5,893 bases of DNA from Betaproteobacteria bacterium. GTDB lineage: Bacteria; Pseudomonadota; Gammaproteobacteria; Burkholderiales; Burkholderiaceae_C. The notes under the pieces were generated by a model. That model was given only the letters and a program-made list of their open reading frames with translations, was not told the origin of the DNA and searched no databases. The stretch spans positions 1-5,893 of the forward strand of contig RFSP01000124.1 of the NCBI GenBank assembly GCA_009923895.1, read 5' to 3'. How positions within the stretch are numbered: position 1 is the first letter of the stretch; every line of letters starts with the position of its first letter. Positions 1 through 5,367 of the stretch are shown piece by piece. Made by a program: the position numbers and the translations under genes.

Positions 1-56
1 GCGTCTACATCGGCCTCGCGGGTCAGGCCGCAGATCTTGATGCGGGTGGAGTGCAT
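1..56 (-). CDS. trpF: Phosphoribosylanthranilate isomerase, N-terminal fragment (cut by window edge)
   Basis: The minus strand starts with ATG at 56 and reads 18 codons to the edge of the window, MHSTRIKICGLTREADVD. The KICGLT segment is the conserved first beta strand of TrpF. Its cysteine (residue 9 here) corresponds to the catalytic general base of the family. TrpF isomerises N-(5'-phosphoribosyl)anthranilate to the carboxyphenylamino-deoxyribulose phosphate in tryptophan synthesis, in the cytoplasm. The start lies only 4 nt after the truA stop codon and has no strong Shine-Dalgarno (a purine-rich AAGAGA directly abuts the ATG), so translation is probably coupled to truA. The truA-trpF order is common in Burkholderiales, where trpB and trpA usually follow; that part is outside the window. 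The fragment is short, but the motif and synteny make the call firm. Confidence 0.93.
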   Translation of the reverse strand, partial: MHSTRIKICGLTREADVD

Positions 57-60
57 TCTC

Positions 61-873
61 TTAGGGCAGCCACTGCATGGCCGGTGTGTCGGTGGGGATC
101 CCGTGGTGCGCATCGTAATACGGCCCCACAAAGTAAAGCCCATCGGCCATAAAGGTCGGTGCAGCGGCCTCACGGCTGCGCGAGGCCAGCACCTCGGCCA
201 TCCACTCTGCGGGCCTGGAGCCTGTGCCGATGGCCACCAAACAGCCCATCAAATTGCGCACCATGTGATGCAAAAACGCACTGGCGTCAAAGTCAAAGCG
301 CCAGTAGTCGCCATGGCGCTCGATGCGAATGGAGCGCAGGGTCTTGATGGGCGATCGGGCCTGACATTCGGCCGCTCGAAAGGCACTGAAATCATGCTCC
401 CCCAGCAGGTGCGGAACGGCCTCTCGCATGGCCTGCCCATCCAGAGGCTTGAAAACCCAGCCACATCGACCGGCTTCTAACGCGGGCCGAACCGCCGACT
501 CCAACAAGAGGTAGCGATACCGGCGGCCTCGCGCCGAGTCTCGTGCATGAAAGTCGGCCCCCACAGGTTGACACCACTGCACAGCAATGTCGTGCGGCAA
601 ATACCGGTTGGTCCCCCGCACCCAGGAGAAGGTTTCGCGGTCCACCGGAGGATCCAAATGAATGACTTGATTCATGGCGTGCACACCGGTGTCGGTGCGC
701 CCTGCGCAAATGGTTTTCACCGGCACGGTCGCAAAGGCCGAGAGCGCCGACTCCACACGGTCTTGTACCGTCAATCCATCGGGCTGTGATTGCCAACCGT
801 GATAGGCGCGTCCGTCGTAGGCCAATCCGAGCGCCAGACGCGGATGGCGCACGGCGGAGTCCGCTTCAGCCAT
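61..873 (-). CDS. truA: tRNA pseudouridine(38-40) synthase TruA
   Basis: TruA converts uridines 38, 39 and 40 in the anticodon arm of many tRNAs to pseudouridine in the cytoplasm. With the ATG at 873 the protein is 270 residues, the usual length of the family. The AGRTDTGVHA motif carries the catalytic aspartate at residue 61. GRRYRYLL follows with the conserved tyrosine at 119, and FLHHMVRNLMG at 200-210 contains the conserved arginine 206. The N-terminal LGLAYDGRAYHGWQSQ block at 15-30 is also typical. The frame stays open to a GTG at 888, which would add five residues. The ATG is preferred because it fits family length and overlaps the fimV stop by 8 nt (866-873). Neither start has a clear Shine-Dalgarno, so coupling to fimV translation is likely. 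All family key residues are present and the gene looks intact. Confidence 0.98.
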   Translation of the reverse strand: MAEADSAVRHPRLALGLAYDGRAYHGWQSQPDGLTVQDRVESALSAFATVPVKTICAGRTDTGVHAMNQVIHLDPPVDRETFSWVRGTNRYLPHDIAVQWCQPVGADFHARDSARGRRYRYLLLESAVRPALEAGRCGWVFKPLDGQAMREAVPHLLGEHDFSAFRAAECQARSPIKTLRSIRIERHGDYWRFDFDASAFLHHMVRNLMGCLVAIGTGSRPAEWMAEVLASRSREAAAPTFMADGLYFVGPYYDAHHGIPTDTPAMQWLP

Positions 874-2008
874 CGGCGCGGCGAGCACGACGCCATGTGG
901 TCCAAGCGGCCCACACCGCCATGCCCAGCAGCAACCCCAAGACCAAGGCCGCCGCAGGCATCATCCATGCGCTGCTCCACACATCGGCATTGCCCCGCGA
1001 ATTTGCGGCCGCAGGAGGCGTGGAGGCTCTTAGGGCGGACGCTGGGGCGAGGGATGACGCAGGCGCAGAGGGCGCGATCACGGCAGGCGAGACCGCCGCC
1101 ACTGACGCAGCAGGCACGCTGGAGGCAGACGTGGGGACAGACGTAGAGACAGAGGCTGAGGAGGCTGCCACGGCGGGTGTGGATGCTGGCGCCAGTGCGA
1201 GTGCCACTGCAGGTGACTTTGGCGCCGGCTGCGGAGGGGGTGGTGGCGATGCGGCCTCTCGAATCGCGTTCGCCGTGGTCGGGATCGTCAGCGTGCTCCC
1301 CGCAAGCAGCCGGCCTTTGTCTCCCGCTCTAAAAGCCCGGGGATTGCCGTGGTACAGGGCATCGACCATTTGTTGCAAGGTCACGCCGTCGGGCTTTTCT
1401 CTCCTCGCGATCGCAAACAGCGTTTCACCCTCTTCGGTTCGGATCGTTCGGTGCGAAGGCCGCTTGCCGTCAGAGGCGGCTGCGGCCCGGGGGGATGCTG
1501 GAGCAGTCGCGGCCGGGCTTTTGGCTGGCGCGGTGGGGGACGCCGCCGAGGCCGTCGACGCCGTCTGGGGCGACGTACCCTTGAGCAAAACGGTGTACTC
1601 GCGACTGATGCGTCCTTCTGAAGAGCGCGCCTCGACAATCAGATCCACAAAGGTGGACGACACCGGCTGAGCCGTCACCACCGAGATGACATATCCGGAT
1701 CCAGGGGTCCCTGCAGTCACCGGCTCCAGAGTCAGCCGGGTGGTTTGCAAGGCCGGATCTCGCTCGGCGCCGATAGACCGATAGGTGTCTTCCGAGGCAA
1801 GCCGCAGCTGAAGGGTTGCTGCCTCCTCCGGCGTGATGCGCAAGACCTCGATCGAGGCTTGCAGGGGCTGCCCGGCCATGGAGCGCACGGACAACGCCCC
1901 CAAGGTCAATGACCAGGCCGGGCTCACGCTGGCCCATGCCAGAACGAGTGCGGCCCACTTGGCCACCACCGCACCGGACACTGCCTTTGAAGGAAGACGA
2001 ACCGTCAT
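866..2008 (-). CDS. fimV: Short FimV/HubP-like LysM protein lacking the C-terminal cytoplasmic domain
   Basis: FimV proteins are inner-membrane polar landmark proteins that bind peptidoglycan and support type IV pilus assembly and polar targeting. This one is 380 residues from the ATG at 2008. It begins with a signal peptide (about 1-33, ending SPAWS). The conserved FimV N-terminal domain follows at about 34-143 (LTLGALSVRSMAGQPLQASI, later EYTVLL). Next come an Ala/Ser/Pro linker, a LysM-like domain at about 186-244 (TEEGETLFAIARR, MVDALYHGNPRAF) and a second Ala/Ser/Pro-rich linker to about 340. One transmembrane helix at about 348-369 ends in a basic TWRRARRADG tail. The frame is open upstream to 2071, but the ATG at 2008 is chosen because it gives a proper signal peptide and starts 8 nt after the asd stop; the Shine-Dalgarno is weak. 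Typical FimV proteins are several hundred residues longer, with a TPR-bearing cytoplasmic half that is absent here. The family call rests on the N-domain, the LysM and the asd-fimV-truA synteny. Confidence 0.86.
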   Translation of the reverse strand: MTVRLPSKAVSGAVVAKWAALVLAWASVSPAWSLTLGALSVRSMAGQPLQASIEVLRITPEEAATLQLRLASEDTYRSIGAERDPALQTTRLTLEPVTAGTPGSGYVISVVTAQPVSSTFVDLIVEARSSEGRISREYTVLLKGTSPQTASTASAASPTAPAKSPAATAPASPRAAAASDGKRPSHRTIRTEEGETLFAIARREKPDGVTLQQMVDALYHGNPRAFRAGDKGRLLAGSTLTIPTTANAIREAASPPPPPQPAPKSPAVALALAPASTPAVAASSASVSTSVPTSASSVPAASVAAVSPAVIAPSAPASSLAPASALRASTPPAAANSRGNADVWSSAWMMPAAALVLGLLLGMAVWAAWTTWRRARRADG

Positions 2009-2016
2009 GAACAACT

Positions 2017-3147
2017 TCAACCCTGCAACAAGATGCGCAACATGCGGCGCAGCGGCTCGGCCGCGCCCCACAGCAACTGGTCGCCGATGGTAAACGCACC
2101 CACATATTCCGGCCCCATGGCCAGTTTGCGAATGCGCCCCACCGGGATGGTCATGGTCCCGGTAACGGACACCGGCGTCAAGTCTTTCAATGTGGCCTCC
2201 CGGGTGTTGGGCACCACTTTCACCCAGGCGTTGTCGGCCGCGATCATGGCTTCAATGTCGGCCACTGGCACGTCCTTTTTCAGCTTGAAGGTCAAGGCCT
2301 GGCTGTGGCAACGCATGGCTCCCACGCGCACGCAAAAACCATCCACAGGCACGGCCGCCGAGGCAAAGCCCGGCCCTTGGCCGAGGATCTTGTTGGTTTC
2401 GGCCATGCCCTTCCACTCTTCTTTGGACATCCCGTCGCCCAAGTCTTTGTCAATCCAAGGGATGAGCGAGCCGCCCAAGGGCACACCGAAATTGGCCGTT
2501 TCATCGGCCGACAAGCCGCGCTGCTTGGCGATGACACGGCGGTCGATTTCCAAGATGGCGCTCTTGGGGTCGTCGAGCAAGGCACGCACTTCAGCGTTCA
2601 GCGTGCCGTATTGCGTGAGCAGCTCGCGCATGTGCTGCGCACCGCCGCCGGAGGCCGCCTGGTAGGTCATGGTGCTCATCCAGTCCACCAGACCGGCCTT
2701 GTACAGCGCACCCACGCCCATGAGCATGCAACTCACTGTGCAATTGCCACCGATCCAGTTGCGTCCGCCTTTGCGCAGCGCGTCTTGAATGACGGGCATG
2801 TTGACGGGGTCGAGGATGATGATCGCATCATCTTTCATGCGCAGCGTGGAGGCCGCATCAATCCAATGCCCGTTCCAGCCCGTCGCGCGCAGCTTGGGGA
2901 ACACCTCGGTGGTGTAGTCGCCGCCCTGGGCCGTGATGATGATGTCGCAGCGCTTGAGCGCATTCACATCCATGGCGTCGTGCAGCTTGCTCTCGTTCTT
3001 GGCCATTGACGGGGCTGCGCCGCCCGCGTTCGACGTGGAGAAGAACATGGGCTCTATGAGGGCAAAGTCGCCCTCGGCTTGCATGCGATCCATCAGCACG
3101 GACCCCACCATGCCGCGCCAACCCACCAGGCCTACCAATTTGCTCAT
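2017..3147 (-). CDS. asd: Aspartate-semialdehyde dehydrogenase
   Basis: Asd reduces beta-aspartyl phosphate to aspartate semialdehyde with NADPH, the branch point to lysine, diaminopimelate (cell wall), threonine and methionine. The 376-residue product matches the proteobacterial Asd family in length. The NADP-binding GWRGMVGSVLM lies at 9-19. GGNCTVSC at 133-140 holds the catalytic cysteine 136. The segment RVGAMRCHSQALTFKLKK at 274-291 contains the substrate-binding arginine 274 and the catalytic histidine 281. The ATG at 3147 is preceded by AAGGGG (3156-3161) at a spacing of 8 nt, a good Shine-Dalgarno. fimV starts 8 nt after its stop, so asd heads a compact asd-fimV-truA-trpF transcript. 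In many related genomes asd directly follows leuB; here a plus-strand cassette lies between them, so asd needs its own promoter in the region upstream of 3148. Confidence 0.98.
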   Translation of the reverse strand: MSKLVGLVGWRGMVGSVLMDRMQAEGDFALIEPMFFSTSNAGGAAPSMAKNESKLHDAMDVNALKRCDIIITAQGGDYTTEVFPKLRATGWNGHWIDAASTLRMKDDAIIILDPVNMPVIQDALRKGGRNWIGGNCTVSCMLMGVGALYKAGLVDWMSTMTYQAASGGGAQHMRELLTQYGTLNAEVRALLDDPKSAILEIDRRVIAKQRGLSADETANFGVPLGGSLIPWIDKDLGDGMSKEEWKGMAETNKILGQGPGFASAAVPVDGFCVRVGAMRCHSQALTFKLKKDVPVADIEAMIAADNAWVKVVPNTREATLKDLTPVSVTGTMTIPVGRIRKLAMGPEYVGAFTIGDQLLWGAAEPLRRMLRILLQG

Positions 3148-3355
3148 TTGCGCTGCCCCTTGAACTCCGAAATTTCAAACGACTGTGTCGCTGACTGTTC
3201 GCCCGGCTCGTCTGGCCGGAGGGCGCACGACGAACCGGAGCCGATCAGCTCTTGGTCTTCGTGATTTTGGTGATGCACAACACAGCAACCCGACCGAACG
3301 GTGTGGCCGGGAGGACTGAACTTGGCAGTTGATTGCAAAGCTTGTGCACGACTCG

Positions 3356-3361
3356 AGTATA
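3356..3361 (-). promoter_or_regulatory. Possible -10 box (TATACT) for asd
   Basis: Read on the minus strand, this hexamer matches the sigma-70 -10 consensus TATAAT at five of six positions and lies about 210 nt upstream of the asd start. No good -35 hexamer is present at the normal spacing: the best, CTGACT, is 19 nt away. The assignment is tentative, and the TATAAA at 3389-3394 is an alternative. Confidence 0.25.
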
Positions 3362-3388
3362 CGTCATAGCCCCTGATCGCAGTCAGGT

Positions 3389-3394
3389 TTTTAT
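3389..3394 (-). promoter_or_regulatory. Alternative -10 box (TATAAA) for asd abutting the tandem operators
   Basis: On the minus strand TATAAA matches the -10 consensus at five of six positions. It touches the first palindrome, and its -35 position would fall inside the second palindrome, where no good TTGACA-like hexamer is seen. If used, a repressor bound to the palindromes would block asd transcription. This is inferred from position only. Confidence 0.25.
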
Positions 3395-3424
3395 AGCATT
3401 CATGCTACATAGCATTTATGCTAC
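3393..3424. promoter_or_regulatory. Tandem palindromic operator candidate, two 16-bp repeats
   Basis: Two adjacent 16-bp direct repeats, ATAGCATTCATGCTAC (3393-3408) and ATAGCATTTATGCTAC (3409-3424), differ at a single base. Each contains a perfect 6-bp inverted repeat with a 2-bp spacer, TAGCAT-NN-ATGCTA (3394-3407 and 3410-3423). The single difference lies in the spacer, so the arms are fully conserved. The second repeat ends 4 nt before the regulator ATG at 3429. Short palindromes of this size, placed in front of a small XRE gene, are typical binding sites of dimeric XRE repressors controlling their own gene. The 16-bp periodicity suggests two dimers side by side. The pairing with this regulator is inferred. 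The repeats could alternatively fold as small RNA hairpins over the translation start. Confidence 0.72.
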
Positions 3425-3428
3425 ATCC

Positions 3429-3659
3429 ATGAGCCGCACCGAAGAAGCCCCCGTTTACAACCGCATCGCGCAGGCGCGAGCCGCCTTGGGCTTGAGTCGA
3501 CAGGACCTGGCTGCGGCAGTGGGGGTGCACTACCAAACCATTGGCTACCTGGAGCGTGGCGAATACAGCCCCAGCCTGTCTTTGGCGTTGCGCATCGCGC
3601 AGGTGCTGGAGCAAGACGTGCAAACCCTCTTTTCCATCCACCCATTTCCCGAGAACTGA
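3429..3659 (+). CDS. Small XRE-family (YozG-like) transcriptional regulator
   Basis: A 76-residue protein that is almost entirely one helix-turn-helix domain, so a cytoplasmic DNA-binding dimer is expected. Residues 10-19 (YNRIAQARAA) open the domain. LSRQDLAAAVGV at 22-33 is the first helix of the HTH, and HYQTIGYLERG at 34-44 is the recognition helix. The block GEYSPSLSLALRIAQVLEQD at 44-63 is the hallmark of the short YozG-like XRE subgroup, which is often encoded just before a small membrane protein. The frame is open back to 3333, with in-frame ATGs at 3333 and 3402. The ATG at 3429 is preferred because it fits the family length and leaves the tandem palindromes outside the gene. No Shine-Dalgarno precedes it, which suggests a leaderless or weakly translated message. 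The function of the downstream partner, and hence the signal sensed, is unknown. Confidence 0.92.
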   Translation: MSRTEEAPVYNRIAQARAALGLSRQDLAAAVGVHYQTIGYLERGEYSPSLSLALRIAQVLEQDVQTLFSIHPFPEN

Positions 3660-3673
3660 AAGGACCCTGGGCC

Positions 3674-4198
3674 ATGGCCGAAAACAAACCCCGCCGAATC
3701 TTCTGGTTTGAGGGCGTCACGCGTGGTGAGATCGAGCGCAGCTTGAATGACACGCGCCCTTCTGCCCTGCGACGTCAAGGGCCGCGACGTGCTTTGGTGG
3801 CCACCACCGCGGTCGTGATTGCCGCTTTGGCCTTGGCTATTTTCATTCCTCAGGTCAAGGTCAAAACTTATACCGAACTGCCACTGTTGGCGATGTGCCT
3901 GGTGCTCTACCTCAACCTGCGCAAGTCGGTGCGTCACCTCTCCGATGCGCCCAATGAGTTGCTCGACGAGCGTCAGATTGCCTTGCGTGACGCCGGCTAT
4001 ACGGTGGCTTACCGCTTACTGGCCAGCCTGAGCCTGCTCTATGTCGGCTTGATCACATTCATCACCCCCGACGGCGCATTGGCGAGCTACGTCCACAGTC
4101 CTTCGTGGTGGAACATTCTCATGTCTTACCTGATGCTATGCGGCACCTTGCCCTCCATGGTGCTGGCTTGGCGGATGCAAAGCGAGCAAATGGAATGA
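3674..4198 (+). CDS. Four-helix membrane protein with LDERQ motif, partner of the XRE regulator
   Basis: This gene encodes 174 residues of unknown function. Four hydrophobic segments are visible at about 40-59, 67-82, 112-130 and 146-166. The N-terminal 39 residues are charged and basic (RRIFWFEG, ALRRQGPRR), which by the positive-inside rule places both ends in the cytoplasm. Between helices 2 and 3 a cytoplasmic loop carries NELLDERQIALRDAGYTVAYR (split about residues 94-114), with LDERQ at 97-101. DER motifs of this kind occur in small membrane proteins paired with YozG-like regulators (DUF2178-like); membership is not established here. A good Shine-Dalgarno, AAAGGA at 3659-3664, lies 9 nt before the ATG and touches the regulator stop codon, and the genes are 14 nt apart, so they form an operon. 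The protein may be the output of, or a membrane-bound partner to, the regulator; that is inference. Confidence 0.88.
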   Translation: MAENKPRRIFWFEGVTRGEIERSLNDTRPSALRRQGPRRALVATTAVVIAALALAIFIPQVKVKTYTELPLLAMCLVLYLNLRKSVRHLSDAPNELLDERQIALRDAGYTVAYRLLASLSLLYVGLITFITPDGALASYVHSPSWWNILMSYLMLCGTLPSMVLAWRMQSEQME

Positions 4199-4206
4199 GG
4201 GTCACC

Positions 4207-4260
4207 AACGGCGCTGGGTTACCCCAGCGCCAATCCTGAAAACGGCGCTGGATTACCCCA
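4207..4260. repeat. Near-perfect 20-bp direct repeat at the leuB 3' end
   Basis: Copies at 4207-4226 and 4241-4260 (both starting AACGGCGCTGG and ending TTACCCCA) differ at one base. The second copy includes the leuB stop codon and its last two sense codons; the first lies in the convergent gap. The 14 nt between the copies, at 4227-4240, begins with GCGCC, which completes the hairpin annotated separately. The arrangement looks like a local tandem duplication of the gene end. Confidence 0.85.
4210..4231. terminator. Candidate bidirectional hairpin between convergent genes
   Basis: GGCGCTGGG at 4210-4218 and CCCAGCGCC at 4223-4231 form a perfect 9-bp GC-rich stem with a 4-nt loop. On the minus strand the loop reads GTAA, a stable GNRA type. 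It lies in the 54-nt gap between the convergent membrane-protein gene and leuB, where a shared terminator is expected. Neither strand has a convincing T tract after the stem, so it may act as an mRNA 3'-end stabiliser or work with Rho instead of as a classical intrinsic terminator. Confidence 0.55.
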
Positions 4261-5335
4261 TCGCCTTGATCACCGCGTCACCCATTTGCGCGGTGCCCAC
4301 GCGGGTGGTGCCTTCGCTGTAGATGTCGGCGGTGCGCAAGCCTTGGCTGAGCACTTTTTGCACGGCGGCTTCAATGCGTTGCGCAGCGACTTCTTGGTTC
4401 AGGCTAAAGCGCAACATCATGGCGGCGCTCAAGATGGTGGCCAAGGGGTTGGCCACGCCTTGGCCCGCAATGTCAGGGGCACTGCCGTGGCTGGGCTCGT
4501 ACAGGCCCTTGTTGTTTTTGTCCAGCGAGGCAGAGGGCAACATGCCGATCGACCCCGTGAGCATGGCGGCTTCGTCTGACAAGATGTCACCAAACATATT
4601 GCCGGTGACGACCACGTCAAACTTTTTGGGTGCACGGACCAACTGCATGGCCGCGTTGTCCACGTACATGTGCTCGAGTTCCACGTCGGCATAGTCTTTG
4701 TGCACGTCGGTGACCACGTCTTTCCAGAACTGGAAGGTCTCCAGCACATTGGCCTTGTCCACGCTCGTCACCTTGCCGCCCTTGCCGCCCGAGCGTTTGC
4801 GGGCGGCTTGGAATGCCACATGGGCAATCCGTTCAATCTCAGGCCGGCTGTAGCGCATGGTGTCAAATGCTTCTTCTGTGCCTGGGAAGTGCCCGTCCAC
4901 CGCTGTGCGGCGGCCGCGGGGCTGACCAAAGTAGATGTCGCCGGTGAGCTCCCGAATGATGAGAATGTCCAAACCTCCCACCAATTCAGGCTTGAGGCTG
5001 GAAGCGGCCGTCAGTTGCTCGTAGCAAATGGCCGGGCGGAAGTTGGCAAACAGACCCAGGTGCTTGCGCAGGCCCAAAATCGCTTGCTCCGGGCGCAGCG
5101 GGCGGTCGAGCTTGTCGTACTTCCAGTCGCCCACAGCGCCAAACAACACCGCGTCCGCAGCCTTGGCCAGGTTCAAGGTGGCTTCGGGCAAGGGGTGGCC
5201 CGCAGCCTCATAGGCGGCACCGCCCACCACGGCCGTTTCCATTTCAAAGCGCAGGTCGAGCGCCTTCAACACCTTCACGGCCTCGGCCATGATCTCCGGG
5301 CCAATGCCGTCACCGGGCAGGATGGCAATCTTCAT
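4253..5335 (-). CDS. leuB: 3-Isopropylmalate dehydrogenase
   Basis: LeuB oxidises and decarboxylates (2R,3S)-3-isopropylmalate with NAD+ to 2-oxoisocaproate (4-methyl-2-oxopentanoate), the last pathway-specific step of leucine synthesis, in the cytoplasm. The 360-residue product is of normal length and complete. Substrate-binding arginines are in LGLRKHLGLFANFRPA (90 and 100) and IIREL (128). TGDIYFG at 131-137 supplies tyrosine 135, and SVDKANVL at 191-198 supplies lysine 194. YVDNAAM at 224-230 gives aspartate 226, and the family signature NMFGDILSDEAAM at 246-258 gives the metal-binding aspartates 250 and 254. The NAD-binding loop GLYEPSHGSAPDIAG is at 278-291. The ATG at 5335 has a Shine-Dalgarno AAGGA at 5344-5348, 8 nt upstream. 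It follows leuD by 32 nt and is cotranscribed with it. Its stop codon lies inside the downstream direct repeat. Confidence 0.99.
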   Translation of the reverse strand: MKIAILPGDGIGPEIMAEAVKVLKALDLRFEMETAVVGGAAYEAAGHPLPEATLNLAKAADAVLFGAVGDWKYDKLDRPLRPEQAILGLRKHLGLFANFRPAICYEQLTAASSLKPELVGGLDILIIRELTGDIYFGQPRGRRTAVDGHFPGTEEAFDTMRYSRPEIERIAHVAFQAARKRSGGKGGKVTSVDKANVLETFQFWKDVVTDVHKDYADVELEHMYVDNAAMQLVRAPKKFDVVVTGNMFGDILSDEAAMLTGSIGMLPSASLDKNNKGLYEPSHGSAPDIAGQGVANPLATILSAAMMLRFSLNQEVAAQRIEAAVQKVLSQGLRTADIYSEGTTRVGTAQMGDAVIKAMG

Positions 5336-5367
5336 CGGTTCATTCCTTGAAATTCAACGTCAGGCGA

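Larger units (their letters stand above)
3148..3428. other. Divergent intergenic region between asd and the XRE regulator gene
   Basis: About 280 bp with no convincing gene. It must contain the start signals for both asd (minus) and the regulator (plus). Seen in it, from the asd side: the asd Shine-Dalgarno at 3156-3161; a GC-rich stretch around 3200-3245 with weak interrupted dyad symmetry (GGCT at 3205-3208 against AGCC at 3239-3242, CGTC at 3209-3212 against GACG at 3229-3232); a TATACT box on the minus strand at 3356-3361; a 5-bp stem CCTGA/TCAGG at 3372-3387 followed by TTTTTAT; and the two tandem palindromes at 3393-3424. A possible plus-strand promoter is TTGCAA at 3333-3338 with TATACG at 3358-3363, but its 19-nt spacing is poor. 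The small minus-strand frame at 3144-3338 has no ribosome binding site and no recognisable protein features, and was not called. Confidence 0.6.

Noticed and set aside
874..888. GTG start for truA at 888
   Set aside because: Possible, but it adds five residues beyond the family length and has no better ribosome binding site than the ATG at 873.
786..1670. Long plus-strand open frame (294 codons) opposite fimV
   Set aside because: It is the mirror of the GC-rich Ala/Ser/Pro linker codons of fimV. Its product is low-complexity Ala/Gly, with no domain and no ribosome binding site.
2009..2071. Upstream extension of fimV into asd
   Set aside because: It would add 21 residues before the signal peptide and overlap asd by 55 nt. 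The ATG at 2008 gives a normal signal sequence.
2033..3009. Plus-strand frames opposite asd (2033-2665 and 2305-3009)
   Set aside because: Shadows of a clearly conserved gene. The products lack domains, and high GC keeps stop codons rare on the other strand.
3144..3338. 64-codon minus-strand frame upstream of asd
   Set aside because: No Shine-Dalgarno at its start, no recognisable motif or hydrophobic pattern, and it runs into the asd start. It is better explained as asd leader DNA.
3333..3428. N-terminal extension of the XRE regulator to the ATG at 3333 or 3402
   Set aside because: It would place the tandem palindromes and a T-rich stretch inside the coding region and add residues not seen in the short YozG-like family. 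No ribosome binding site supports either start.
4670..5350. 226-codon plus-strand frame opposite leuB
   Set aside because: Antisense shadow of leuB with no ribosome binding site or recognisable motif.
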